Assembly (NCBI GenBank): GCA_963575745.1
Contig: CAUYUJ010015687.1
Location: 1-64,000, forward strand
From: Prorocentrum cordatum
Taxonomy: Eukaryota; Sar; Dinophyceae; Prorocentrales; Prorocentraceae
Direction of reading: 5' to 3'
DNA length: 64,000 nt
Shown: positions 52,981-63,493 of the stretch, one piece after another
Layout: every line of letters begins with the position of its first letter
Position numbering within the stretch: the stretch's first letter is position 1
The notes under the pieces: model-generated
The model's input: only the letters and a program-made list of their open reading frames with translations
Databases searched by the model: none
Told to the model about the DNA's origin: nothing
Position numbers and translations under genes: made by a program

Positions 52981-53560
52981 GCAGGAGCAAGAGCACGACG
53001 AGGAGGAGGACGAGCAAGACCAGGAGGACGAGGACGAGCAGGAGCAGGACGAGGAGCAGGAGGAGCAGGAGAAGAAGGACGAGCAGGAGGAGGAGGAGGA
53101 CGAGCAGGAGGAGGAGGACGACCAGGAGGAGGAGGACGACCAGGAAGAGGAGGAGGAGGAGGAGGAGGAGGAGGAGGGGAGGGGGAGGAGTACCAGGAGG
53201 AGGGGGAGGAGGAGGAGGAGGATGAGGAGGAGGAAGAGGAGGAGGAGGAGGAGGAGGAGGAGGACGAGGAGNNNNNNNNNNNNNNNNNNNNNNNNNNNNN
53301 NNNNNNNNNNNNNNNNNNNNNNNNNNNNNNNNNNNNNNNNNNNNNNNNNNNNNNNNNNNNNNNNNNNNNNNAGGAGGAGGAGGAGGAGGAGGAGGAGGAG
53401 GAGGAGGAGGAGAGAGCACCAGGAGGAGGAGGACGAGCAAGACGAGGAGGACGACAACGAGGACGAGCAGGAGGAAGAGGAGGAGGAGGAGGAGGAGGAG
53501 GAGGAGGAGCAGGAGCAGGAGAAAGAGGAGGAGGAGGAGGAGGCAGGCTGAGGCTGAGGC
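52981..53560. repeat. GGA/GAC/CAG triplet tract with assembly gap
   Basis: Triplet repeat on both sides of 100 Ns (53272-53371). The true length is unknown, since the gap is a round-number placeholder. The reading frames that span the gap are meaningless. Confidence 0.93.
53272..53371. other. Assembly gap (100 N)
   Basis: Exactly 100 undefined bases inside a simple repeat. Confidence 1.
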
Positions 53561-54637
53561 TGTGACTGCGACTGCCGTTGCCGCTGCGACTGTCATCGCG
53601 AATGCGACTACGACTGCGAGAACAGCAGAATTCGACAACTGGATTTTCATCTGAATCTTAAGGGGAATGCTTTCAGATATGCTTCTACACATCGCTGTTA
53701 GGTTGCTTTGCCGGGATAATTGTTTTTTGGACCTCTCTTGGGGTGCCTCTCGGAACGTCTTGGGCTGATTTTGGAAGCCTTTTGGCGCCTCTGGGCGGCG
53801 TTTTGGCGCCCCCTGGGATATGTTGGGCCGGAAGCTCGGAATTCGAGAGTGGCTTTCTCCTTCTGGGACCCCTCTCGAAGTCGTCTTGGGGTTCTCTTGG
53901 ACCGTCTTGGGGCCGTCCTGAGCCACTCGTGCGCAGCCTTGGAGCGCTCCCGGAGGCCTCCTAGGCCGTCTTGGAGGCCTCTTGGGCCGTCTTGGACGCG
54001 GTGAAAGCCCAAGATGCGAACATGCGAAAATATACGTTTTCCCATAGGAATGGCACGATTTTTGTTTCTTGGACCTCTCTTGGGGTGCCTCTCGGAACGT
54101 CTTGGGGTGCTTTGGGGAGCCTTTTGGCGCCTCTTGGCGGCAGTTTGGCGCCTCCTGGAGCCTCTTGGGCCGGAAGCTCGGAATTCGAGGTTGGCTTTCT
54201 CCGTCTGGGACCCCTCTCGAACTCGTCTTGGGGCTCTCTTCGGCCGTCTTGGGGCCGTCCTGGGCCACTCGTGCGCAGCCTTGGAGCGCTCCCGGAGGCC
54301 TCGTAGACCGTCTTGGGCGCCTCTTGGGCCGTCTTGGACGCGGTGAAAGCCCAAGAGGCGAACATGCGAAAAATATACGTTTTCCCATAGGAATGGCACG
54401 ATTTTTGCTTCTTGGGCCTCTCTTGGGCTGCCTCTCGGAGCGTCTTGGAGGCTTCTGGGACCTTCTTGGTGTCATGACAGGCGTCTTGGAAGGCATCTGG
54501 AGCCATCGGAGCGCGTTCCGAAGCCGCCTGCGAACGATCTTGGACGGCGTCCCGCGGTCCGACGAGCCTCCGGGCCCCCCGGGGCCCACATTTGTGGTCG
54601 AGGTCCCGGCCCCGGGCCGCCGGACCCGGTGCGCCGT

Positions 54638-54680
<43 letters not shown>

Positions 54681-54685
54681 AAAAA

Positions 54686-54724
54686 TAGAACCATCGCGCG
54701 CGCTTCGCGCGCGCTCAGGTTCCA
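54686..54724. repeat. Diverged TAGAACC / GGTTCCA hairpin 4
   Basis: TAGAACC, CGCGCGCGC, TTC, GCGCGCGC, GGTTCCA after a (TA)n and poly-A run. The outer arms have diverged but the CG stem is intact. Confidence 0.8.
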
Positions 54725-54890
54725 GCCCAGGCCGGGGGGGCGCTGGACGATCTTGGACGTCGCTATCAAGCACAGGCGCGCGATGGCATCTGAGGAGCTT
54801 CTGGGGTGTTCCGCATGCTTCGTCAACTGGCTGTTGGAGGCACCTCTTGGGTGCTTCTTGGGGGTGCGTCTGATGGTCCGTCGTGGAGTC
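54711..54890. repeat. 180-bp duplicated segment, copy 1
   Basis: CTCAGGTTCCAGCCCAGGCC through GGGGGTGCGTCTGA. A near-identical copy is at 56169-56332. Confidence 0.88.
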
Positions 54891-56119
54891 GTGGTCCCCC
54901 TCTTGGGCGCATCTTGGGGCCGTCTTGGGGCTCTGTTGGGCGACTCTGGGGCCCTCTTGGGGCCCTCTCTTGGAACGTCGGACAGCCGAAAAGGCTGGAA
55001 GGCCGAAATCGTTGGAAAACCTTCGTAATTGACGATTTCGGCCTCTTGAAGCGATCTAGAGAGGCGTCTTGAAGCGTCGTGGAGTGCCTTGGGGGGCCTC
55101 TCGGGCCGTCTTGCCTATATTGGGCGTTCTGGAGCGGTCTTTCGTCCGGAACGCGCTTGGGCAAGCGCTGGGTTTGGGGAAGGCGAGTGGGAACCATTCA
55201 GGCAGTTTGGGATGCTCGTGGCAAGAGGCGGAAACCATCCTCATAAGACATGCAATCTTCCTGGAGTCCGCCGGAACGCCTGGACTGATCACGCGCTGCG
55301 GTTTCCCATGCCAACGCCCTCGGACGTGGGCGCCCTGCCACGAGCGCGTTCCGGGAAGATGCTCCCGGAACGCGCTGAAAAGATCTCGAGGCTCCCAGGT
55401 GGGCTCCAAGAGACCCCAAGAAGTCTGACAGGGTATCACGGTACGGCCCGAAGAGGCCAAAGTCGTATATGTTCAATTGTATTTTCAATGTTTTTGGCTT
55501 TTCGCGTTTTCGAGCTTCCAACGGTCCAAGAGCGCCGAAGAGCCTCCCAAGACCGGCCCAAGACCACCCAAGAGACCCTCAAGACTGCCCCAAGACAGGC
55601 CAAGAAGGCTCCAAGACTGCCGAAGAGGCGCCCAGCACAGCCCCAGACCACCCCAGAACAGGCCCAAGATGGGCCCAAGAGCGGGAGCAGGAGGCTTCCA
55701 GAGACCTCCGAGAGGCCTCCGGGATCCCCCAGAGGCCCCCAACACACCCCCCATCCTTGAGAGGCCCCACAGAAACCCCGACGAGGCTCCAAGAACAGCC
55801 CAAGAGAGCTGCGAGAGCCATCCCGAGAGAGCCCAAAGAGGGTGAAATCGTTGATTTCCCATGGTTTTTCCTATGTTTTTCGCCTTCTCACGTTTTCCCG
55901 CTTCCAGCCCTCAAAGATCGAGGATTTGGGAAACAAATGAAATTCCAAGAATTCCTTCTTTTCGTCAAAATAGAACTCCTACTCGGGGTCCTACATATCC
56001 CCTGACATCTGGCCGGTACCGCGCCTCCCGGCTTCTTAACGTTGTCGCGGAGTCTCCGAAGGCCCCAAGGAATCCGGGAATTGTGGATTTGGGTGAGATG
56101 CTGATCCATTCAGGACTCA
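54891..56119. repeat. TCTTGG/CCAAGA satellite remnants
   Basis: TCTTGG words to about 55130, mixed sequence to 55390 and CCAAGA words (opposite polarity) at 55500-55850. 55860-56110 is unique. No gene recognised. Confidence 0.7.
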
Positions 56120-56151
56120 GGACAGTATGCCCGGGCCCGGGCATACTGTCC
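56120..56151. repeat. 32-bp perfect palindrome
   Basis: Arm GGACAGTATGCCCGGG followed directly by its exact reverse complement, with no loop. An 18-bp perfect palindrome CCTGAGCGCGCGCTCAGG follows at 56159-56176, replacing the left arm of the CG hairpin seen at the other unit starts. Confidence 0.93.
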
Positions 56152-56168
56152 AGGCCATCCTGAGCGCG

Positions 56169-56332
56169 CGCTCAGGTTCCAGCCCAGGCCGGGGGGGCGC
56201 TGGACGATCTTGGACAACGCTATCAAGCACAGGCGCGCGACGGCATCTGAGGAGCTTCTGGGGTGTTCCGCATGCTTCGTCAACTAGCTGTTGGAGGCAC
56301 CTCTTGGGTGCTTCTTGGGGGTGCGTCTGAGG
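56169..56332. repeat. 180-bp duplicated segment, copy 2
   Basis: Second copy of 54711-54890, with a few substitutions. Confidence 0.88.
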
Positions 56333-58650
56333 GTCCCTTGGGGGCATCGGTTCTGCAATCTGAAGCCGTCATTGGCCGTCTTGGCTGCGTGGAGGCCCGA
56401 CTTGAGGCCACCTGCGGCCAGATTGAGGCAATCCGGAAGCCTCCCGGGGGCCTCCTGGAAGCAGTTTTGACGCATCGAGGGCACTCTCGGGCTAATTTAA
56501 GACCTCTTGGACGTCTCCTAGGGGCCTTTTGGGCCGTCGGGAAGCTTTTGGCGCCCTCGTCGGACCACTTGAAAGCCTCTTGCGGCCTCCTGCGGGTCTT
56601 TTGGGGGGAACGCTCTGCTGTTGGGTCGCGTTCCCCTTCTTGGGCCTCTCTTGGGGCTCTTGGGGCCCTCTCGGGACGTCTTGGGCGCCTCAAGCACCGT
56701 CTTGGGGCCCTCGCGGGCCGTCTTGGGGCCATCTTGGAGGCCTCTTCCTCTATATTGGAGCGATATTGGAAGCCTCTTGGGCCGTCTTGGAGCATCGGGA
56801 TGCTAAAAGGCCGAAAAAATAAAACCCGTCAAAGCCCAATCGTAAAACAGTGAGTTGTGCCTCTTGGGGCCACCTTGGGAGATCTCTTGGAACCTCGTCG
56901 GCCCTCTTGGGAGCTTCTTGGGGGCCTCTTGGATCCGATTGGGGGCCTCTTAAGACTTCCCGAGAACCTCTCGGGGTAGAAAGCTCGGATTCTCGGTTCG
57001 TGTTTCCCTTCTTGGGCCTCCCTTGGGGCCGTCTTGGGGCTCTCTCGGGCCGTCTTGGGCGCCTCAGGCACCGCCTTGGGGCCCTCGTGGGCCGCCCAGG
57101 GCCCTCTTGGAAGCCTCTTCGGTTATCTTGGAGCTGTCTTGGAGGCCTCTTCCTCCTCCTCGCCCCCCTCCTCCTCCTCCAACTCCAGCTCTCTCTCCTC
57201 CTGATCTTCCTCCTCCTCCTGCAGCGTGTTCCGGAAGGCTCCCGCCGGAACATGCTGTGCACAAGTGCTGTCACTGCTTCCGCCACCGTGCCCTGGGTGG
57301 TGGGTCAGAGGCCTCATGGGTGTTGGTTTGGATCTCGTGGTTGGCCAGTCGGGGACGTCGTGAAGGTAGTTTCGCAGCTTCTCGGTAGCCGTTTTGGGAC
57401 CGTTGTGGGGCCTCCTCGGGGCTGTTTTGCGGCCTCTTTAGGCCTCGTTTGGGCCTCATGGGTGCCTCTTGGGGGCCTCCTGGGGCCTCTTGGGGGCTCC
57501 TTGGGGCCTCCTGGGGCACTCTTCAAGCGGGAGGGTCGAATTTTGGAGTCGTGGTCCTCGTCTTGGGCGCATCTTGGGGCCGTCTTGGAGCTCTGTTGGG
57601 CTGTCTTGGGCGAGTCTGGAGCCGTCTTGGGGCCCTCTTGGGCCGTCTTGGGGCGCTCTTGGGGGCCTATTGAGCCGTCTTGGAACGTCGGACAGCCGAA
57701 AAGGCTGGAAGGCCGAAATCGTTGGAAAACCTTTGTAAAATTGACGATTTCGGCCTCTTGAAGCGCTCTGGAGAGGCGTCTTGAAGCGTCGTGGAGTGCC
57801 TTGGGGGGCCTCTCGGGCCGTCTTGGGCATATCTTGGGCGTCCCAGAGCGGTCTTTCGGCGACTCGGGGCCCGCTTGGGCCGTCTTGGGAGCCTCTGGAG
57901 GCCCTCCTGGACTATTTTGGACCTCCCCGGCCGCCCCGTCCTCCCATGGGGGGTCGGAGGCGGCGGCCTCCGAGGCCCAGGACGCGGGAACCCTGCAAAA
58001 ACATAAGGAACATGAGCCCCGGTACCCCCATGGAGGGTCGGGGCAGCTGTTTTCGGGCACCGGGCCTCCTGGGTGCCTCTGGGGGGTCTCCTGGGGCCTC
58101 TTGGGGCCCCTTTGGGGCCTCCCCAGGCCCTGTGGAGGCGGGAGGCTCGAATTTCCGCTTCGCTGTTCCCCTCTTGGAGCCCTCTTGGGGCCGTCTTGGG
58201 CCTCTCTTCGCCCGTCTTGGGCGCGTCTTGGGCCGTCTTGGGGCCCTCCAGAGCCGTCTTGAGCCCTTCTTGGAGGCCTCTTGGGCTGTCTTGGGGCGTC
58301 CGCGGGGGGCCTGTGAGCCGTCGTGGAGCGTCGGAAAGCTGAAAAGGCGGGAAAGGCAAAATGTATCCAAAACCTTAGTAAAATAAACGATGTTGGCCTC
58401 TTGGGGCTCTCTGGGGGGGGCCTCTTGGAGGCCTCTTGGAGCGTCGTGGGGGCCTCTGTGGCCGTCTTGGGCTTATCTTGGGCATCTTGGGGCCCTCTTG
58501 GCGCCCTCTTGGGCCTCTTGGAGCCTGCTGGGCCTGTCGTGGAGCGCCCTTGGGGCACTCTTGGGCCGCCTGGGCTGCTCCAGGGAGCCTCCAGGCCCCC
58601 CCCGTCCCGCCATGGGGGGTCGGGGCACCTGTCCTGGGGCCCCCGGCCTC
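56333..58650. repeat. TCTTGG satellite block
   Basis: TCTTGG/CTCTTGGGGCC words with A/T-rich cores near 56810, 57710 and 58340. The core CCGAAATCGTTGGAAAACCT occurs at about 55003 and 57713. TCC-rich text lies at 57146-57215. Several diverged unit types; no gene recognised. Confidence 0.8.
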
Positions 58651-58659
58651 GCCCCCAGG

Positions 58660-58660
58660 G

Positions 58661-58697
<37 letters not shown>
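58660..58697. repeat. (TA)n microsatellite
   Basis: ATATATATATATATATATAT then GTATATATATATATA, closing the satellite block as at the other TCTTGG units. Confidence 0.95.
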
Positions 58698-58959
58698 CGA
58701 GCAAGGACCCCTGGAGCGGATCGATCCGACAAGAAAAGAGTGTCACTTTCCACTATGCTGGGCTGCGCTGATGCAACCAATTGCCTTCCCATTGAAAAGC
58801 AGTCCGACACAGACAAGGCAACGCCCGGGAAGGCCAATGGAGAGCGTGTTGTTTTTTAACATGGCGATGAGGCCCCATCCCCCTCTGCAGTGGGCCGGAT
58901 CGCCACCGGAGCGCTCGCACGCACCATGGCTTGGCGGCAACGACGACGCCGACTGCGAA

Positions 58960-58986
58960 ACGGTGACGGTGCCTGGACGACGACGA

Positions 58987-59017
<31 letters not shown>

Positions 59018-61010
59018 TGGGCGACGACAACGAGTCGTCGTCGACGACGACGACGACCACGCAGACGACGACGACGCAGTCGATGACGGCGACGACGACG
59101 ACGACGACAGGCCGACGACGTGGCACGACTGAACTGCTGGACGACTGCACGAACACGTCGACGACGACACAAGCGACGACGACTGGGACACGGTGACGGC
59201 GTCTGGGCTTTTAGGCGACGACGACGACTGGACGAGAACGAGGACGAGGACGAGAACGAGCATGACGACGACGACAACAACGACGACGATGACGACGACG
59301 ACAACGACGACGACGGCGACGATGTCGAGATCGGCGCCGACGACGACGACGACGACGCTGGACGACGAGAACTGCACGACTGACCTGTTGGTCAACTGGA
59401 CGCCTGCACGACGACGACGTAGACGACGCCGGCGACGATAACGACGACCACGACGACACTGACGAAGAGTGTACGACTGCACTACTGGACGACTAGACGA
59501 AAACGACGACGGTGACGACGATGACGACGAGGACCTGGACGACGATGACGACGACGACTGGGCGACGAGGACGACGAGGACGAGGACGACGACGATGACG
59601 ACTGGGCGACGACGACGACGACGACGACGACCACAAACGACAAGGCAGACGACGACCACAAACGACGACGGCAACGACGACGACGACGGCGGCGGTAACG
59701 ACGACGACGACACCTGCACGACTTGTACATTGAATAAACTGACGACTGCGCGACGACAACGACGCAATCGACGACGACGACGACAAGCGACGACGACTGG
59801 GACACGGTGACGGCGTCTGGGCTCAAAGGCGACGGCGACGACTGGACGAGGACAAAGACGACGACGAGGACGAGTACGACAAGTACGACGACAACAACGA
59901 CGACGACGGCGACGACGACGACTGGACGACGACGTCGACGGCGACGGCGACGATGGTGGCCACTGGACAATGATATCTGCACGACGACGCTGACGTAGAC
60001 GACGCCGACGACGATAACGGCGACCACACTGACGGCGAGTGCACGACTGCACTTATGGAGGACTAGACGAAAACGCCGACGGCGACGATGAAAAGGACCT
60101 GGACGACGATGACGACGACGACTGGGCGACGACGACGACGACGACGACGAGGACGATGACGACTGGGCGACGACGACGACGACGACCACAAACGACAAGG
60201 CAGACGACGACGCAGACTACGGCGGCGCGACGACGACGGCGATAACGACAACGACGACGACACCTGCACGACTTGCACATTGGATAAACTGACGACTGCG
60301 CGACGACGACGACGACGCAATCGACGACGACGGCACACGCGACGACGACTGGGACACGGTGACGGCGTCTGGGCTCAAAGGCGACGGCGACGACTGGACG
60401 AGGACGAGGACGACGACGAGGACGAGCACGACAAGTACGACAAGTACGACGACGACATCGACGACGACGACGCCGACGACGACTGGACGACGACTGGACA
60501 ACGACGCCGACGGCGGCGACGACGGCGACGATGTGGCCACTGGACAACGAGATCTGCACGACTGACCTGGACGACTGCACGACGACGACGACGACGACGA
60601 CACTGACGACGAATGCACGACTGAACTACTGGACTTCTTCACGAAAACCACGACGGCGACACACACGACGACGGCGACGACGACCCTGGACTACGATGAC
60701 GGCGACGACTGAGCGTCGACGATGATGACGACGACGTTGACGGCGACACATGACAACGGCGAGGATTGAGTTACCGAATGCGAGAAGACGGCGACAACGA
60801 CGACCGCGATGCCATAAACGACACCCGTGTCGACGCAGACCAAGACGACGACGACGGCGACGATGACGGCTACGACAATGGCCACGACGGACGCCGCAGA
60901 TAAATTACGACGACGACGACGACCACCACAGGGCCAAAACGGCGAAAACGTTGATGACGACTGGGCGACGACGGTCACGACGATCACGACTGGGCAACGA
61001 CGGCGACGAC
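58960..61010. repeat. GAC triplet tract with higher-order repeats
   Basis: Two kilobases dominated by GACGACGAC. A marker GACTGGGACACGGTGACGGC recurs at about 59181, 59796 and 60346 (615 and 550 bp apart). A second marker, TTG(T/C)ACATTG(A/G)ATAAACTGAC, occurs at about 59724 and 60274. Poly-Val, poly-Asp, poly-Arg and poly-Thr frames are artefacts. Confidence 0.93.
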
Positions 61011-61831
61011 ACTCATGTTCCTCCTGATCGTCCTCCATCTTTTTCATACTCGCTTCTGTTTCTCCTCCTCACTTCCACGATCCTGTCTCCTTCGTTTTCG
61101 GCACCACAGGAGTCGAATCGATACTGGACGCATAATCAGGTCGTGTGGCTGACCGTCCTCCTCTGAATTCTCCTGCTCCTCCTCTTTCCAACGCGTCTGA
61201 AAGCGCTGCCCTTACGCATGTTAGCGTCCAGCGTATCTGCGGGCACCCGAATACTGGCGATAATCCTGCGGGCGCCCCAATAGCCCGCGGGCACCGAACC
61301 GCGCTTGTGACCTGCGAGCGACACACCGTGACCGCTGTGGCGAAGCAGTGGCGCGTGCATTCGCTGCGATCGCATCTTGCCGAAAGACTTCGGTGCAAAA
61401 CGCGCGCGCTGCGGCAGTGCCGGGGGCGCGCCGTGCTGAGGGGGTGGGGGGGGCTGCGCTGGCGGCGCTCGGTTGCAGGGTGGGGGGGCGTGGCGTCATA
61501 ATGCAAATGAGGGGGGGGGGGGGGGGGGGCACGTCGCGCGCGTTGGCCCAGCCTATGCGAAAACCGTTTCAAAACTAACCCAGATGGCCCCGAGACGGCC
61601 GAAAAAGGCAAGCAAAGGGCCCGCGAGGTCCCACCATGGCCAAGACTGGTTCAAGATGGTCACGCGACGGAGGAGCAGACTCTTCGCGAGTTCCACTCAC
61701 ACACTCTCGCGCGGGCCGGCCCGGAGGCCGTCCCGAAGCGGGGCGCGCGGCGGAGCCTCGGCTCCACGTCTTTTCGCAATGCACTACTGCACTGCAAAAG
61801 AAGATGCAATGTCAACACATCTCGACCTGGG
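61011..61831. other. Sequence downstream of LINE 2, nothing recognised
   Basis: Mixed composition with a poly-G run of about 19 at 61511-61529. Open frames are short and show no motif. Part may be the 3' region of the LINE that ends at 61832. Confidence 0.5.
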
Positions 61832-63493
61832 TCAGTCTGCCCGCCTCGTCATTCCCATGGGTTCCCATGCTAGTGCGCGGCGTGCCCAGGAATCTCCGGC
61901 TCCTTGCGTTTTCGCAAGCCATTTTGAAGCTGCTTTCCTGTGGTTTGCGACCCAATGCCGAGCGTGTAGTTTACGGCGTCTAACCTCTAGCTCGCGCGCG
62001 GTTCTCTGCGGCCAGTCCACCCGAGGCTCTAGGTCATCATCTTCGCCAGATGAAGAATTTGATTCCGACCTGTCTGACGACGTGCTTGGCCAAATTCCCT
62101 TCGCGACTAATTGCCGACGGCGGCGGCCAGGAACCATCCGGGGCATCTTCCGCTGAACTCTGCGCACTCTGTCTGTCAGCTCTCGAGTTGATACCCATGT
62201 GGCGCTTCCATTTTTAGACAAAAACACGTTGGACACAGTAGCGTCAAAAAGCCGCAGGCGTGCGTTGAGTGAATGCCACTCGTTGGTCAGCTCGTCTCTC
62301 TGCGCCGCGAAGCTCTCCCATGCCATGTTCAAGCGGTGTTCGACTTCAACGCCATGTGGTCGATCAAAACTAACTTGCCCCCCAGAATATTTGACCTTGC
62401 TTTCGCACGGTACAACCTCAATTTTCACCTTGCCAACCTTCGCGCGATAATATTTCGGCCGCCCCGCTCCCTTCGTCGCATTGGATAAGATCTGTGTTTT
62501 GCCGGGGTGGGGCAGTACTCCTCGCTTCTTCGCTGCTTCTTTCAGGTCGATGAGCATTTGCTTCAGCTGTCGAAAAGGCACCCCAATCCCAATCAGCAGC
62601 GCATCGTCAGCGAAACGTAAATTGGTAAGTTGCCGGTGCTTGCTGCGCCCCAGGCGCAGACCCCAACTTTTCTTCTCCCAGGCTGGCTTTACTTCCGCAA
62701 AAACGTCCTCGAGTACGGCGTTGCAAGACAAACTGCTGAAAAGGTCGCCCTGTTTGGTGCCGCGTAAGATGTCGAACTCTTTGCTCAGCCGGTCTGCGCG
62801 AATTCTCCTTGATTGGCCAGAGTGCAGATTTTCGAGCAAACGCGCGCGTTCACCTGGGGCGCCTGGCCTCTCAAGCACTTCCCGGATGCAACTGTGCTGA
62901 ACAGTAAATGCATTTTGAAAGTCGATCGCATACACCCACGCGCACTGCTGCCATTCATGGCACTTCTCTTGCACCATTGCCGCGGTGAAGGGGCGATGCG
63001 CTGCCCCCGCGCCAGGGCGGAAACGCGCTTGATCAACGCACTGATGCGCGTCCAGCACTGGGGACAAACGTGCGTGTGGCAGTTTTGCGACAATCATGTA
63101 TACAATGGGTATCACTGTGATGGGCCTGCAGTTGCCGGCGGGATCCGCGTCGCCAGATTCGTGTACAACCGTCGGGGTAGATTTGTCCAATCTGCTCGGT
63201 GGCTCGCAACAACCGGATAGAATATCGTTGAACAGCGTCAAAATAAAATCCTCCAACTGCTCACCTCCATTCTTGATTATTCCAGTTATCGCGCCTCTCT
63301 GGCCCTCGCACTTCCCTCGCCTCAACTTTCTTATCTGCGCCCGTAGCTCGTCTAGTGTGACTTCGGGCATGGGGCTGTCCTCCTTTTCGCCTGCGCGCGA
63401 CGGCCGCGGTGCATCTTTTGCCCGGCGCAATTGGGCATGGAAGTCCGCGCAAAACATCTGCGATGGATTGCCTGCCAGCAACAGTTTTGCCAC
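61832..63493 (-). CDS. LINE reverse transcriptase, partial
   Basis: 553-codon open frame with the RT core of a non-LTR retrotransposon: NCRPITVIP, the palm motif A VYAIDFQNAF (Asp near residue 191), GTKQGDLFSSLSCNAVLE (motif B) and LRFADDALLIG (motif C, near 295). The C-terminal part is basic (RRVQRKMPRMVPGRRRR). Catalytic Asp residues are present, unlike in the 38-42 kb LINE. The frame start is not an ATG. The expected upstream reading (SHAVDGSGKTVAG) lies in another frame, so there is a frameshift near 63440-63480 and the element is probably inactive. No endonuclease within the window. Confidence 0.88.
   Translation of the reverse strand: MAKLLLAGNPSQMFCADFHAQLRRAKDAPRPSRAGEKEDSPMPEVTLDELRAQIRKLRRGKCEGQRGAITGIIKNGGEQLEDFILTLFNDILSGCCEPPSRLDKSTPTVVHESGDADPAGNCRPITVIPIVYMIVAKLPHARLSPVLDAHQCVDQARFRPGAGAAHRPFTAAMVQEKCHEWQQCAWVYAIDFQNAFTVQHSCIREVLERPGAPGERARLLENLHSGQSRRIRADRLSKEFDILRGTKQGDLFSSLSCNAVLEDVFAEVKPAWEKKSWGLRLGRSKHRQLTNLRFADDALLIGIGVPFRQLKQMLIDLKEAAKKRGVLPHPGKTQILSNATKGAGRPKYYRAKVGKVKIEVVPCESKVKYSGGQVSFDRPHGVEVEHRLNMAWESFAAQRDELTNEWHSLNARLRLFDATVSNVFLSKNGSATWVSTRELTDRVRRVQRKMPRMVPGRRRRQLVAKGIWPSTSSDRSESNSSSGEDDDLEPRVDWPQRTARELEVRRRKLHARHWVANHRKAASKWLAKTQGAGDSWARRALAWEPMGMTRRAD

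Larger units (their letters stand above)
52070..53721. mobile_element. 1.65-kb insertion with 12-bp inverted repeat
   Basis: Compared with unit 1, 1652 bases are inserted here. ACCTAACAGCGA at the left end (52070-52081) is matched by TCGCTGTTAGGT at 53692-53703, 18 bases from the right junction. Inside are the 73-bp array and a GGA/GAC tract with the assembly gap. No transposase is visible, so a non-autonomous DNA element is the simplest reading. The right end is not flush and no clear target duplication is visible. Confidence 0.55.
51468..54685. repeat. Hairpin-bounded TCTTGG unit 3, interrupted
   Basis: Starts with hairpin 51468-51507, stops at 52069 within GGCACGATTTTT, resumes at 53722 with GTTTTTTGGACCTC and ends with the terminal module and a (TA)n run (54641-54674). 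Unit 1 shows the uninterrupted text at about 49728-49745. Confidence 0.88.

Noticed and set aside
52634-54826. 730-codon minus-strand ORF
   Set aside because: Runs through 100 Ns, a triplet repeat and two satellites; it cannot be a real protein.
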